Made by a program: the position numbers and the translations under genes. From NCBI RefSeq assembly GCF_900111745.1, contig NZ_FOIJ01000018.1, positions 1-64,000 on the forward strand: a stretch of 64,000 bases of DNA. Direction: 5' to 3'. This DNA comes from Stigmatella erecta (GTDB lineage Bacteria > Myxococcota > Myxococcia > Myxococcales > Myxococcaceae). Position 1 is the first letter of the stretch. Each line of letters starts with the position of its first letter. This document shows, one piece after another, positions 7,805 to 15,681 of the stretch. The notes under the pieces are model-generated. The model did not search any database. It was not told the DNA's origin and worked only from the letters and a program-made list of their open reading frames with translations.

Positions 7805-7986
7805 GCGCGGCGTTGTCAATCATCCAGGTGCCCCGAAACGTGAAAAGCCCCAGCTATTTCGGGGGTTTACCTGCCATCTGGGTCTGACATATGGTCCGCC
7901 GCCCGTGACCCAAGATGGCCCTCCGTTGCTTCGACGAACGCGCTGTCCGGGGGCTGTAGCGTTTTGGGTGGAGGGCTGTTCAGGCC

Positions 7987-9843
7987 GTGAGTGATGAGCG
8001 TCCGGACGCGCTGCTCAAGAGCGCGCTCGAAAAGATCGTCTACTTCGAGGCCCGCGCGGACCAGCTCCACGGTGAGCTCGACGCGGCGCGGCAAGAGGTC
8101 GCCCGCCTCCAGCGCGAGCTCAACGAGACCGGGCAGCGCGAAATCGTCCTGCGCCGCGAGCTGGCCGAGTTCGAGGTGCGCGTCAACCGCGCCCACTCCG
8201 AGCGCGAGGAGCTCAGCCGCCTCAACCAGGCCCTGCGCGACGAGCGCACCCAGCTGCTCGGCAAGCTGCTGGATGCCACCCGCATCCGCACCGCCTCCCA
8301 GGCTCCCGAGTCCCTGGACGATGATGACGACCTGGGCATCGACCTGGCCTCGTTCATCTCCCAGCTTCGCAGCGAGGCGCTGAACCGGCCCGCGGCGCCC
8401 GCCCCTGAAGCGCCCCCCTCGCGCGGGACGCCCCCCGCGGGGGCCCCCCCGGCGCCTCCGGCCGCCCGTCCCGCGCCCACCCTGAGCCGTCCGGGCTTCC
8501 GGGAGCGGCCCCCGCCGCCCGTGCCGGACGAGGACGAGCCGCTCTGGTCCGTGCCCGTGCCCGCCGTGGCGCTCGCCGTGGCCGCCGCGCCCGCGGTGGC
8601 CGCCGCGCCCGCGGCCTCGGCCGTGGTGCAGCAGGCGCAGCGCTTCCGCCACGAGGGAAGGCTCGGGGTGAGCGCCGCGCAGCTCGCCGAGCTGTCCGGG
8701 GACACCGGGCCCGCGGGGCGCTCCGGCGAGACGCTGTTCGGCTTCTCCGTGCGCGAGCTGTCCGCCTCGGACCCCTCGGCCCGCATCCGCGCCGCCGAGC
8801 GCCTCAAGGCCCTGGGGCAGACGGCCGCCGCGCCCGCCCTGGCCACCGCGCTCCACGCGGAGACGGACCCCGGCGCGCAGGTGGTGCTGCTGCAGGCCTT
8901 CGCCGGCCTGTGCCGCGAGCAGGGCGCCTCCGTCGTCTCGCCGCTCCTGGCCTCCCCCGTGGCCGAGGTGCGCATCGCCTCGCTCAAGGCCCTGCTGTCC
9001 CTGGCCCCCAAGGATGCCGCGCCCCACCTGGCCCAGGCCATGAAGGACCCCGACCGGGCCGTGCGCCGCCGCGCCTCGCTGCTGGCCCTGGGCCTGGAGG
9101 GCGAGGCCGCGCACCGGCTGGGCGAGGAGGCCATTCACGACGCGGACCCCGAGGTGCGCAGCCTCGCCGCCCTGGCCCTGGGCGCCGGCAGCGGTGAGGG
9201 GGCCCGGCTGCTGCTGCTGGACGCGCTCCTGGATGCCGACCGCCGCGTGCGCAAGTCCGCCGCGCAGAGCCTCTCGCGCATCCTCGGCCAGGATGTCTCC
9301 GCCGTGGTGGAGCTCGACGAGCCCCAGCGCCGCCGGGAGATTCGCCGCCTGTCCCTGCTGCCCTCCCACCCCGTGAAGGCCCCGATGAACGCGCGGCCTC
9401 CGCCCCGGCCCGTGGCCCCCGAGCCCCCCCCGGCGCCCGTGGCCCGGGCCCCGGTGCCCAGAGCTCCCAAGGTGGTGGTCCCTCCCACCCCGGCCCCGGA
9501 GCCCGCCGCCCTCCGGCCCGCGCCCGCGCGCCCCACCCGGGAAGTGCCCGCCGTGGCCGCCGAGCGCACGGGCCCCGTCCGGGCCGCACTGGCGGTGATG
9601 GGCTCCGCGCCTCAGGGTTCGGCCGCGCCCCGTCCGGCCGTGAACCGGGCCGCGGGCCCCTCTCCCGTGGAGGCGCTGTGCGCGCCGTTGATGGAGGACA
9701 TTCGAACCGCTATCCGAGGACGTTCGTTCGGCGAGCTGGCATCCATGCTATCGGCTCCCGTGGAGTTGGCGCAGGAGGCGCTCACCCTCCTGGTGGCCCG
9801 GGGGGCGGTGGTGCGCAGGGGCCACAAATACTTCGCCGCTTGA
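7987..9843 (+). CDS. pomY: PomY, HEAT-repeat protein of the PomXYZ division-site positioning system
   Basis: 618 residues. An N-terminal coiled coil (about 5-100, heptad-rich, e.g. LHGELDAARQEVARLQREL) is followed by an acidic patch (SLDDDDDLG), a Pro/Ala-rich linker, HEAT repeats (about 250-425, e.g. IRAAERLKALGQTAAAPALA), a second Pro-rich linker and a C-terminal helical region of about 55 residues. In Myxococcus xanthus, PomY has the same coiled-coil/HEAT/Pro-rich architecture and joins PomX and PomZ in a cluster that marks midcell and stimulates FtsZ-ring formation. The order here, pomY-pomZ-pomX, agrees with the M. xanthus locus as I recall it. The GTG at 7987 is used. Slightly shorter than the M. 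xanthus protein, mostly in the linkers. Confidence 0.88.
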   Translation: MSDERPDALLKSALEKIVYFEARADQLHGELDAARQEVARLQRELNETGQREIVLRRELAEFEVRVNRAHSEREELSRLNQALRDERTQLLGKLLDATRIRTASQAPESLDDDDDLGIDLASFISQLRSEALNRPAAPAPEAPPSRGTPPAGAPPAPPAARPAPTLSRPGFRERPPPPVPDEDEPLWSVPVPAVALAVAAAPAVAAAPAASAVVQQAQRFRHEGRLGVSAAQLAELSGDTGPAGRSGETLFGFSVRELSASDPSARIRAAERLKALGQTAAAPALATALHAETDPGAQVVLLQAFAGLCREQGASVVSPLLASPVAEVRIASLKALLSLAPKDAAPHLAQAMKDPDRAVRRRASLLALGLEGEAAHRLGEEAIHDADPEVRSLAALALGAGSGEGARLLLLDALLDADRRVRKSAAQSLSRILGQDVSAVVELDEPQRRREIRRLSLLPSHPVKAPMNARPPPRPVAPEPPPAPVARAPVPRAPKVVVPPTPAPEPAALRPAPARPTREVPAVAAERTGPVRAALAVMGSAPQGSAAPRPAVNRAAGPSPVEALCAPLMEDIRTAIRGRSFGELASMLSAPVELAQEALTLLVARGAVVRRGHKYFAA

Positions 9844-9886
9844 GGCAAGGTAGGCCCCCGCGGGTTCCAGGGATGAAGGGTTCTTG

Positions 9887-10843
9887 ATGGAAGCTCCAAC
9901 CTACAGCGCCAAGCAGGTAGCCGAGATGCTCGGCGTGACGCCCAAGGAGCTCTCCGGGGCGTTGAAGAAGGACGCCTATACCCCCGACGATGTGTGGGAG
10001 CTGCGCACCACGCTCCAGAAGTTCCCCGCCCCCATCGGCCACCGGCGTCAGCTGTTCCTCAACTTCAAGGGCGGCACGGGCAAGACGTCCCTGTCCACCT
10101 CCTATGCGTGGCGCCTGGCGGAGCTGGGCTACGCGGTGCTGCTCATCGACCTGGACAGCCAGGGCCACTCCACCAAGTGCCTGGGCTACGAGGGCGAGGA
10201 CTACGAGAAGACGCTCCAGGACGTGCTGGTGCGCAAGGCGCCCCTGTCCCAGGTGATTCAGAAGTCCACCCTGCCCAACCTGGACTTCATCCCCTCCAAC
10301 CTGAGCATGTCCACGGTGGACCTGGCGCTGATGCCCATGGCCGGCCGCGAGTTCAAGCTGCGCAACGCGCTCAAGGAGGTGGAGAGCCGCTACGACGTCG
10401 TCGTCTTCGACGCGCCCCCGTCCTTCGGCCTGCTCAACCTGAACGCGCTCATGGCCGCCTCGGACCTGTTCGTCCCGGTGCTCGCCGACTTCCTGTCCTT
10501 CCACGGCCTGAAGCTGCTGTTCGAGACGGTGCAGAGCCTGGAGGAGGACCTGAACCACGTGTTGGATCACGTCTTCATCGTGGTGAACTCCTTCAACGCC
10601 ACCTTCAAGCTGGCCAAGGAGGCGCTGGAGGCGCTCCAGACGCACTACCCGGAGTACCTGCTGCCCACCATCATCCGGCAGTGCACCAAGTTCGCCCAGG
10701 CCGCCAGCGAGGGCCGCCCCGTGTTCGTCGCGGACCCGTCCTCCAAGGGCGCCACCGACATCCAGGCCATGATTGACAACGTGCTGCCGCGCATGGTGGC
10801 TGCCGCGGCGGCCCGCGGCGCCGAGGCCACGCGCGCCGGCTGA
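9887..10843 (+). CDS. pomZ: PomZ, ParA/MinD-like ATPase for cell-division positioning
   Basis: 318 residues. An N-terminal MerR-like helix-turn-helix segment (YSAKQVAEMLGVTPKELSGA) precedes a ParA ATPase domain. The deviant Walker A motif FKGGTGKTSLS has the signature Lys61 and catalytic Lys66, with Gly62 between them. Asp90 lies in LLIDLDSQGHS, and the Walker B-like strand is VVFDAPPS. These positions coincide with residues mutated in studies of M. xanthus PomZ (G62, K66, D90). ATP-bound dimers bind DNA non-specifically, and the PomX/PomY cluster stimulates hydrolysis so that it moves over the nucleoid to midcell. The ATG at 9887 is directly preceded by a TTG that would add one residue. It lies 43 bases after pomY. 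Confidence 0.93.
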   Translation: MEAPTYSAKQVAEMLGVTPKELSGALKKDAYTPDDVWELRTTLQKFPAPIGHRRQLFLNFKGGTGKTSLSTSYAWRLAELGYAVLLIDLDSQGHSTKCLGYEGEDYEKTLQDVLVRKAPLSQVIQKSTLPNLDFIPSNLSMSTVDLALMPMAGREFKLRNALKEVESRYDVVVFDAPPSFGLLNLNALMAASDLFVPVLADFLSFHGLKLLFETVQSLEEDLNHVLDHVFIVVNSFNATFKLAKEALEALQTHYPEYLLPTIIRQCTKFAQAASEGRPVFVADPSSKGATDIQAMIDNVLPRMVAAAAARGAEATRAG

Positions 10844-10880
10844 CCTTCCTCACCTTCTCCTCCGCCCCCTTGTTCCGCTC

Positions 10881-12002
10881 ATGAAGAAAGCCTTCGAACA
10901 GAATGTGTCCCGCGCCAAGCCCCGGGTCCGCCTCGGCGCGCTGACGGGCGTCCTGGAGACCGCGGAGGGCACCGCCGAGGCCGAGGCCGCGCACGAGCCC
11001 GAGGCGTTCGCCGCCGAGCAGGCCCCCGCCCCGGACCTGTCCGCCGAGGTGCGCGCCCGCATCGAGCGCGCCCGGGCCCCGCGCCCCACCGCCTCGGAGG
11101 CCGTGAGCGCCGCCTTGCGCGCCCCCCTGTCCGTGCAGGAGGCTCAGGCCATGGCCGCCCTGCACAGCGAGGTGTTCGGCGCTTCCGTCCCGGCGCCCAG
11201 CGCGGAGGCCTCCCCGCGCGTCACCGCCATGGAGCCGGAGCCCGTGTCCGCCTCCGCACTGTCCTCTCCCCCCGTGGCGGTGTCCCCCATGGCCCACGCC
11301 GATGCGCCCCCCACCGAGGTGGAAATCCAGACGCCCACCGAGGAGCTGGACCCGGATGCCCGCCGCGAGCGGCTCAAGGAGCGGCTCAAGGCGGTGCGCG
11401 AGAACCCGCGCCCCGAGCCCCTGCCGGCCTCCGTGGCCGAGGCGGGCCAGCGCGCCGTGGAGCGCATCAACTCCCTGCAGGGCGAGCTCAACCGGCTCAA
11501 GGCGCTCAACCTGTCGCTCACCCAGGAGCTGGAGGTGACGCGGCGCCAGTCGGAGAAGGCCACCGAGGAGGCGCGCCTGCGCATGGACGAGGCGCGCCGG
11601 CTCTCCTCGGAGATGGAGGCCCGGGTGAAGCTGCTGAGCGACCTGGAGCGCGAGCTGGCCGCCCTGGAGGGCGAGCGCGACGAGGCGCTCCTGTCCCTGC
11701 AGGAGGCCCGCCAGGCGCTCCAGGCGGCCGCGCAGGAGCGCGACTCGCTGGAGGCCCAGGTGAGCCAGGGCAAGAAGGCCCTCACCGACAGCCTCGCCGA
11801 GGAGGAGCGGCTGGCCACGGAGCTGGAGGGCGCCCGCGACGAGACGGGCCGCCTGAGCCGCGCCGTGGAGACGCTCCAGGGCGAGCGCGACGTGCTCGCA
11901 CAGCAGGTGGCCTCGCTCACCGCCGAGCGCGCCGAGCTGCTCGAGGCGCGCAAGGCGCTGGAGTCGGTGCACCGGGCGCTCAGCCAGGCCATTTCGCGCT
12001 GA
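10881..12002 (+). CDS. pomX: PomX, coiled-coil scaffold and PomZ ATPase activator
   Basis: 373 residues. The N-terminus MKKAFEQNVSRAKPRVRLGA places Lys13 and Arg15 where the PomZ-activating peptide of M. xanthus PomX has its two essential basic residues. An Ala/Pro/Glu-rich linker to about residue 170 is followed by a long C-terminal coiled coil (about 175-370), with heptad runs such as LEGERDEALLSLQEARQALQ. PomX polymerises through this coiled coil and scaffolds PomY and PomZ. The ATG at 10881 is chosen because it begins the conserved activating peptide; the longer open frame overlaps pomZ. Spacing of 37 bases from pomZ suggests one operon. Confidence 0.93.
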   Translation: MKKAFEQNVSRAKPRVRLGALTGVLETAEGTAEAEAAHEPEAFAAEQAPAPDLSAEVRARIERARAPRPTASEAVSAALRAPLSVQEAQAMAALHSEVFGASVPAPSAEASPRVTAMEPEPVSASALSSPPVAVSPMAHADAPPTEVEIQTPTEELDPDARRERLKERLKAVRENPRPEPLPASVAEAGQRAVERINSLQGELNRLKALNLSLTQELEVTRRQSEKATEEARLRMDEARRLSSEMEARVKLLSDLERELAALEGERDEALLSLQEARQALQAAAQERDSLEAQVSQGKKALTDSLAEEERLATELEGARDETGRLSRAVETLQGERDVLAQQVASLTAERAELLEARKALESVHRALSQAISR

Positions 12003-12086
12003 ACCCTCTGCCCCCCGGGGTGAGGGGGCGGCGCGGACGCCACGCGGTGGGTACACTTCCCCGGGAGACCATCGAGCGAGGGTGGC

Positions 12087-12659
12087 GTGGCGTTCGAGAA
12101 GCAGGGCAAAGAGCAGTTCTCTGGCAGTCTCTTCAAGGCCTGCCTCAGCGGCCTGGACACGCTGGGGCTCCGCTCGGTGGTGCGCACCATGGTGCCCCCC
12201 CACGTGCAGCGCCTCATGGACGCGCCGCCGCCCTCCACCGCCTGGCTGGACGGCGATGAGCTGCCGCTGCTCTTCAACGCCGTGCAGCGGCTCCAGGGCC
12301 AGGAGGGGCTGAGGCAGCTCGGCTACGCGGCGATGAGCATCACCATGGGGCGCTTTCTCAAGCCCCTGATGCAGACGATGTTCTCGCGCTACGGCCACGG
12401 CCCGGCCTCGCTCTTCCACCACCTGGAGTCCATCTTCCGGCCCTTCTTCCAGGAACTGGAGTTCCACTTCCTGGCGGACGGGGCGCGCTCGGGCACCGTG
12501 CAAATCCGCTCCAAGCACCCCAAGGGCCCCGCCTCGTGGGCGGCCTGGGAGGGCGCGCTGCGCATCCTCTTCGAGGAGTGCGGCACCCGCACGGGCATCA
12601 TCAGCCCCGGCGTCATCTCCGAGGGCGGCCTGCTGTCGAGCATGCGCGTGCGCTGGTAG
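12087..12659 (+). CDS. Conserved hypothetical protein (possibly TIGR02265/DUF2378-like)
   Basis: 190 residues, no signal peptide or membrane segment. It begins with a GTG, 84 bases after pomX. The sequence is mainly helical, with conserved-looking blocks FKACLSGLDTLGLRSVVRTM, YAAMSITMGRFLKPLMQTMF and WAAWEGALRILFEECG. Length and layout recall the myxobacterial paralogous family TIGR02265 (DUF2378), but the match is from memory and weak. A role linked to the pom genes is possible only by proximity. No catalytic motif is visible. Confidence 0.6.
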   Translation: MAFEKQGKEQFSGSLFKACLSGLDTLGLRSVVRTMVPPHVQRLMDAPPPSTAWLDGDELPLLFNAVQRLQGQEGLRQLGYAAMSITMGRFLKPLMQTMFSRYGHGPASLFHHLESIFRPFFQELEFHFLADGARSGTVQIRSKHPKGPASWAAWEGALRILFEECGTRTGIISPGVISEGGLLSSMRVRW

Positions 12660-12800
12660 CCCGCCCGGGAGCAGCCGGCCAGACAGGCCTCCGGGCCACC
12701 CCACGGGGGTTAGGCAGCGCCGATTCCGAGATTGCCGGCCCGGGGGGGCCACCCGAACTTAAGGCCCGATTACAGCGCTCAACTCATGAAGGAGTCAGCC

Positions 12801-14003
12801 GTGGCCTTGGATCTTTTCAAAGAAAAGGGCGTGCCGTTGGACCGCCAGGTCTTCACCTGGAAGGACCTCGTCCAGCGCCCTTACAGCAAGCTGGATGACG
12901 ACGCCTTCACGCGCGTGCGCGTCATCCTCATGAACGGCATCGAGTCCGAGGCGGTGCGCTTCCAGCATGCGGCGGCCCGGTTCAACGGCCGGCTGCGCGA
13001 GGCGCTCGCGCTGGTGCGCCGCGTGGAGCACCACCAGCAGACGCTCATCAACTGGCTCAACCCGCCGGACCAGAGCGCCATCGAGACCACGATTGGCTTC
13101 GAGCAAGTGGCCATCGAGGTGACGGCCAGCGTGGCCCTCAAGGAGCCGGATCCGTACCTGGCGGCCACCTACCGCTTCGGCATGCTGGAGGACTTCGACC
13201 ACCTGTACCGCTACTCGGCCCTCTATGACCGGGTGGAGGGCAAGGATCCCAACACGCTCGTCCAGTCCTACTCGGACATCCGCCCGGGCCGGCCCACCGT
13301 GGTCGAGCACCGCCACCCGCTCGATGACCTGCGCAGGCCCTATGACCGGCGCACGGCCGCGCCGCTGTCGAAGATTCACGCGCTGCTCATCACCGCGGCC
13401 GAGAACCAGACGCACGACTACTACATGACCATCGGGCCCATGTTCACCGACCCCGTGGCCCGCCAGCTCTACGCGGAGATCGCCTCCATCGAGGAGCAGC
13501 ACGTCACCCAGTACGAGTCGCTGTGCGACCCGGCCGAGTCGCTGCTGGAGAAGTGGCTCATGCACGAAGTCATGGAGGTCTACTGCTACCAGTCGTGCCT
13601 GGCGTACGAGGGCAACACGCGCCTCAAGGGCATCTGGGAGCGGTTCCTGGCCTACGAGCTGGGCCAGCTGCACTACGTGATGGAGCTCTTCAAGGAAGTC
13701 GAGGGCAGGGATCCCGCCGAGGTGCTGCCGGCCACGCTGCCCGAGCCCATCGCGTTCAAGAGCCACCGCGAGTTCGTGCGGCGCGTGCTCAACCAGGAAG
13801 TGGACCTGCGGGCCAACGGCACCGAGTACGTGGACAAGGCGGAGCTGCCGCCCAACCACCGCTCCACGCTCATGGCGCAGCAGCTCAACTCGGAGGGCTC
13901 GCCCTCGGAGACCGCCGCGGCGGGGTATCAGTGGACGCCGGGCACGGAGTTGGTCCAGCGCATCGATGTCACGGCGGACGGCAAGGCCGGGAGGATCCAG
14001 TAA
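12801..14003 (+). CDS. Ferritin-like (di-iron) domain protein, upstream member of a coupled pair
   Basis: 400 residues, cytoplasmic. The C-terminal half contains ferritin-type metal-ligand patterns: AAENQTHDYYM, EIASIEEQHVTQYE (ExxH), HEVMEVYCYQSC and YELGQLHYVMELF. The N-terminal half is helical (LMNGIESEAVRFQHAAARFN) and may be a second, degenerate bundle. The GTG at 12801 is preferred because AAGGAG lies six bases upstream; an in-frame ATG at 12786 overlaps that ribosome-binding site. The stop codon overlaps the start of the next ferritin-like gene (TAATG), so the two products are made together, perhaps as a hetero-oligomer for iron or oxidative stress handling (inference). Confidence 0.75.
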   Translation: MALDLFKEKGVPLDRQVFTWKDLVQRPYSKLDDDAFTRVRVILMNGIESEAVRFQHAAARFNGRLREALALVRRVEHHQQTLINWLNPPDQSAIETTIGFEQVAIEVTASVALKEPDPYLAATYRFGMLEDFDHLYRYSALYDRVEGKDPNTLVQSYSDIRPGRPTVVEHRHPLDDLRRPYDRRTAAPLSKIHALLITAAENQTHDYYMTIGPMFTDPVARQLYAEIASIEEQHVTQYESLCDPAESLLEKWLMHEVMEVYCYQSCLAYEGNTRLKGIWERFLAYELGQLHYVMELFKEVEGRDPAEVLPATLPEPIAFKSHREFVRRVLNQEVDLRANGTEYVDKAELPPNHRSTLMAQQLNSEGSPSETAAAGYQWTPGTELVQRIDVTADGKAGRIQ

Positions 14004-14761
14004 TGAAGACGACTTCCAGTGACGTGGGCTTCAACCGCACCGGCATCCAGACCTCTCCCCTGGAGACCGAGGAGGCCATCGAGGGGGCGCGCGAGGGCAT
14101 CCCCAGCAGCCCGGGCGATGGCAGCGGCATCCTCGCGGTGCGCGCCGCCTACTCGGTGGAGAGCCCCAACGTGGGCTCGGTGCCCGTGCCGGCGACCTTC
14201 AAGGGCCTGCTGACCACCACCAAGGACTTCCTCAAGGGCAACAAGTCCACCGTGTTCATCGACAAGCTGGGCGAGCGGCTCGCCTTCGAGCGCTCGGGGG
14301 TGCGGCTCTACGAGGCGGCCCTGGCCAAGTTCGACCTGCACGGCACCTGGCCCGGCGGGCCCTCGCGCGAGCAGATTGAGAGCATCTACCGCGATGAGCT
14401 GAACCACTTCGCGCTCATCCGCGAGACGATGGAGACGCTCGGCGCGGACCCCACGGCGGTGACGCCCTCGGCGGACCTCATCGCGGTGGCGTCCAAGGGC
14501 GCCCCCGAGGTGCTGGCCGACCCGCGCACCAACCTCGTCCAGTCCCTGGAGGCGCTGCTGGTGGCGGAGCTGACGGACAACGCGGGCTGGGAGCTGCTCA
14601 TCGAGCTGGCGCGCGGGCTGGGCCAGGACGCGCTCGCCGAGCAGTTCCAGGTGGCGCTGGACGCGGAGGCCGAGCACCTGCTGCTCGTGCGCCGCTGGCA
14701 CGCGGCCGGTGTCACGGGCGAGGCCGGCGTGTGGTCCGGGGCCGCCGCCCCGGCGTTCTAA
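14003..14761 (+). CDS. Ferritin-like domain protein, downstream member of the coupled pair
   Basis: 252 residues. After a disordered N-terminus of about 55 residues comes a four-helix bundle with the full di-iron ligand set: LAFERSGVRLYEAA (E), IYRDELNHFALIRE (ExxH), LLVAELTDNAGWELL (E) and LDAEAEHLLLVRRW (ExxH). This favours a working metal centre, of rubrerythrin/ferritin-like type without a rubredoxin domain. Its ATG overlaps the upstream stop (TAATG), implying translational coupling. tspO follows 40 bases later. The function is not known; iron or peroxide chemistry is the natural guess. Confidence 0.8.
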   Translation: MKTTSSDVGFNRTGIQTSPLETEEAIEGAREGIPSSPGDGSGILAVRAAYSVESPNVGSVPVPATFKGLLTTTKDFLKGNKSTVFIDKLGERLAFERSGVRLYEAALAKFDLHGTWPGGPSREQIESIYRDELNHFALIRETMETLGADPTAVTPSADLIAVASKGAPEVLADPRTNLVQSLEALLVAELTDNAGWELLIELARGLGQDALAEQFQVALDAEAEHLLLVRRWHAAGVTGEAGVWSGAAAPAF

Positions 14762-14801
14762 GTCCCACGCGGAGCCCCCTTCACGGGAGCGAGGTTCCAC
14801 C

Positions 14802-15314
14802 ATGCAGACCGGCAGCCTGGCGTTGAAGAACCCCTCCCTGAAGGCGGAGTCCACCGCGGCCCTGGCCGTGTTCAGCGCCCTGAGCGCGGGCGCGGCCATC
14901 GCGGGGGCCCTGGCGACGAACGGGGCCACCCAGGGGTGGTACCGGCGGTTGAACAAGCCCCCGTTCCAGCCGCCCCGCGCCGTGTTCGGCCCGGTGTGGA
15001 CGGTGCTCTACGGGCTCATCGCCGTGTCGGGGTGGCGCGTGTGGAATGGGCCCGCGGGCGTGGCCCGCTCCCGGGCCTTGAGCCTGTGGGCCGTGCAGCT
15101 CGGCTTCAACGCCGCCTGGTCCTGGCTCTTCTTCGGCCGGCGGCGGCTGCGCAGCGCCCTGGTGGACGTCACCGCGCTGAGCCTGTCCGTGGGGGCCTAC
15201 CTGGCCGCCGCGCGGAAGGTGGACCGCACCGCCGCGGTGCTCGTGGCGCCCTACCTGGGCTGGGTGTGCTTCGCCGGCCTCCTCAACGAGGAGATCGTCC
15301 GCCTCAACCGCTAA
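14802..15314 (+). CDS. tspO: TspO/MBR family tryptophan-rich membrane protein
   Basis: 170 residues with five predicted membrane helices. Family signatures are clear: WYRRLNKPPFQPPRAVFGPV followed by WTVLYGLIAVSGWRVW, FNAAWSWLFFG, and PYLGWVCFAGLLNEEIVRLN near the C-terminus. TspO proteins bind porphyrins and help regulate tetrapyrrole and stress responses. The N-terminus is about 30 residues longer than in minimal homologues. The ATG at 14802 has GGGAGCGAGG upstream. Its place behind two ferritin-like genes suggests a shared oxidative, haem or iron stress context. Confidence 0.9.
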   Translation: MQTGSLALKNPSLKAESTAALAVFSALSAGAAIAGALATNGATQGWYRRLNKPPFQPPRAVFGPVWTVLYGLIAVSGWRVWNGPAGVARSRALSLWAVQLGFNAAWSWLFFGRRRLRSALVDVTALSLSVGAYLAAARKVDRTAAVLVAPYLGWVCFAGLLNEEIVRLNR

Positions 15315-15357
15315 AGGCGGGCCCGGCCCAGGTTCGCGCCTGCGTGCTGCCGGGGCT

Positions 15358-15534
15358 TCAGTTGCGGAAGCGCGTGGGCTTCAGCGGGTTCATGGCCAGC
15401 ATGGCCGCGAAGTAGCGCGCCTGGTTCTCCGTGGCGCAGCGCACCTCCTGCACGCGGCCAGCGAGCTTCACGCGAATGAGCCAGCCATCCTTCTCGCGGG
15501 TCAGGGTGGGAGAATCCATCGTCAGCGTATCCAT
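15358..15534 (-). CDS. Small hypothetical protein, 58 residues
   Basis: A short frame on the minus strand that begins MDTLTMDSPTLTREKDGWLI and ends LKPTRFRN. A good ribosome-binding site (GGAGG) sits nine bases before the ATG. The product is basic, without signal peptide or membrane segment. Strand-like (GWLIRVKLAGRVQEVRC) and helical (NQARYFAAMLAMN) segments could form a small alpha/beta fold. It lies downstream of the histidine kinase gene on the same strand and converges with tspO. No family recognised. Confidence 0.6.
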   Translation of the reverse strand: MDTLTMDSPTLTREKDGWLIRVKLAGRVQEVRCATENQARYFAAMLAMNPLKPTRFRN

Positions 15535-15681
15535 CGTGTTCGAGCCTCCATTCCTCTCGTTTTCTCTCTAAGCAGTGAACGTGCCAGCGCTGGAACCGTG
15601 GGGTTGCGGGCGGTTGCTCCTGGGGAGCGATCACCGGTGGACGCTCGGCCTGACTTTTTTGCAGCCGGCTCTGCAAGAGTT

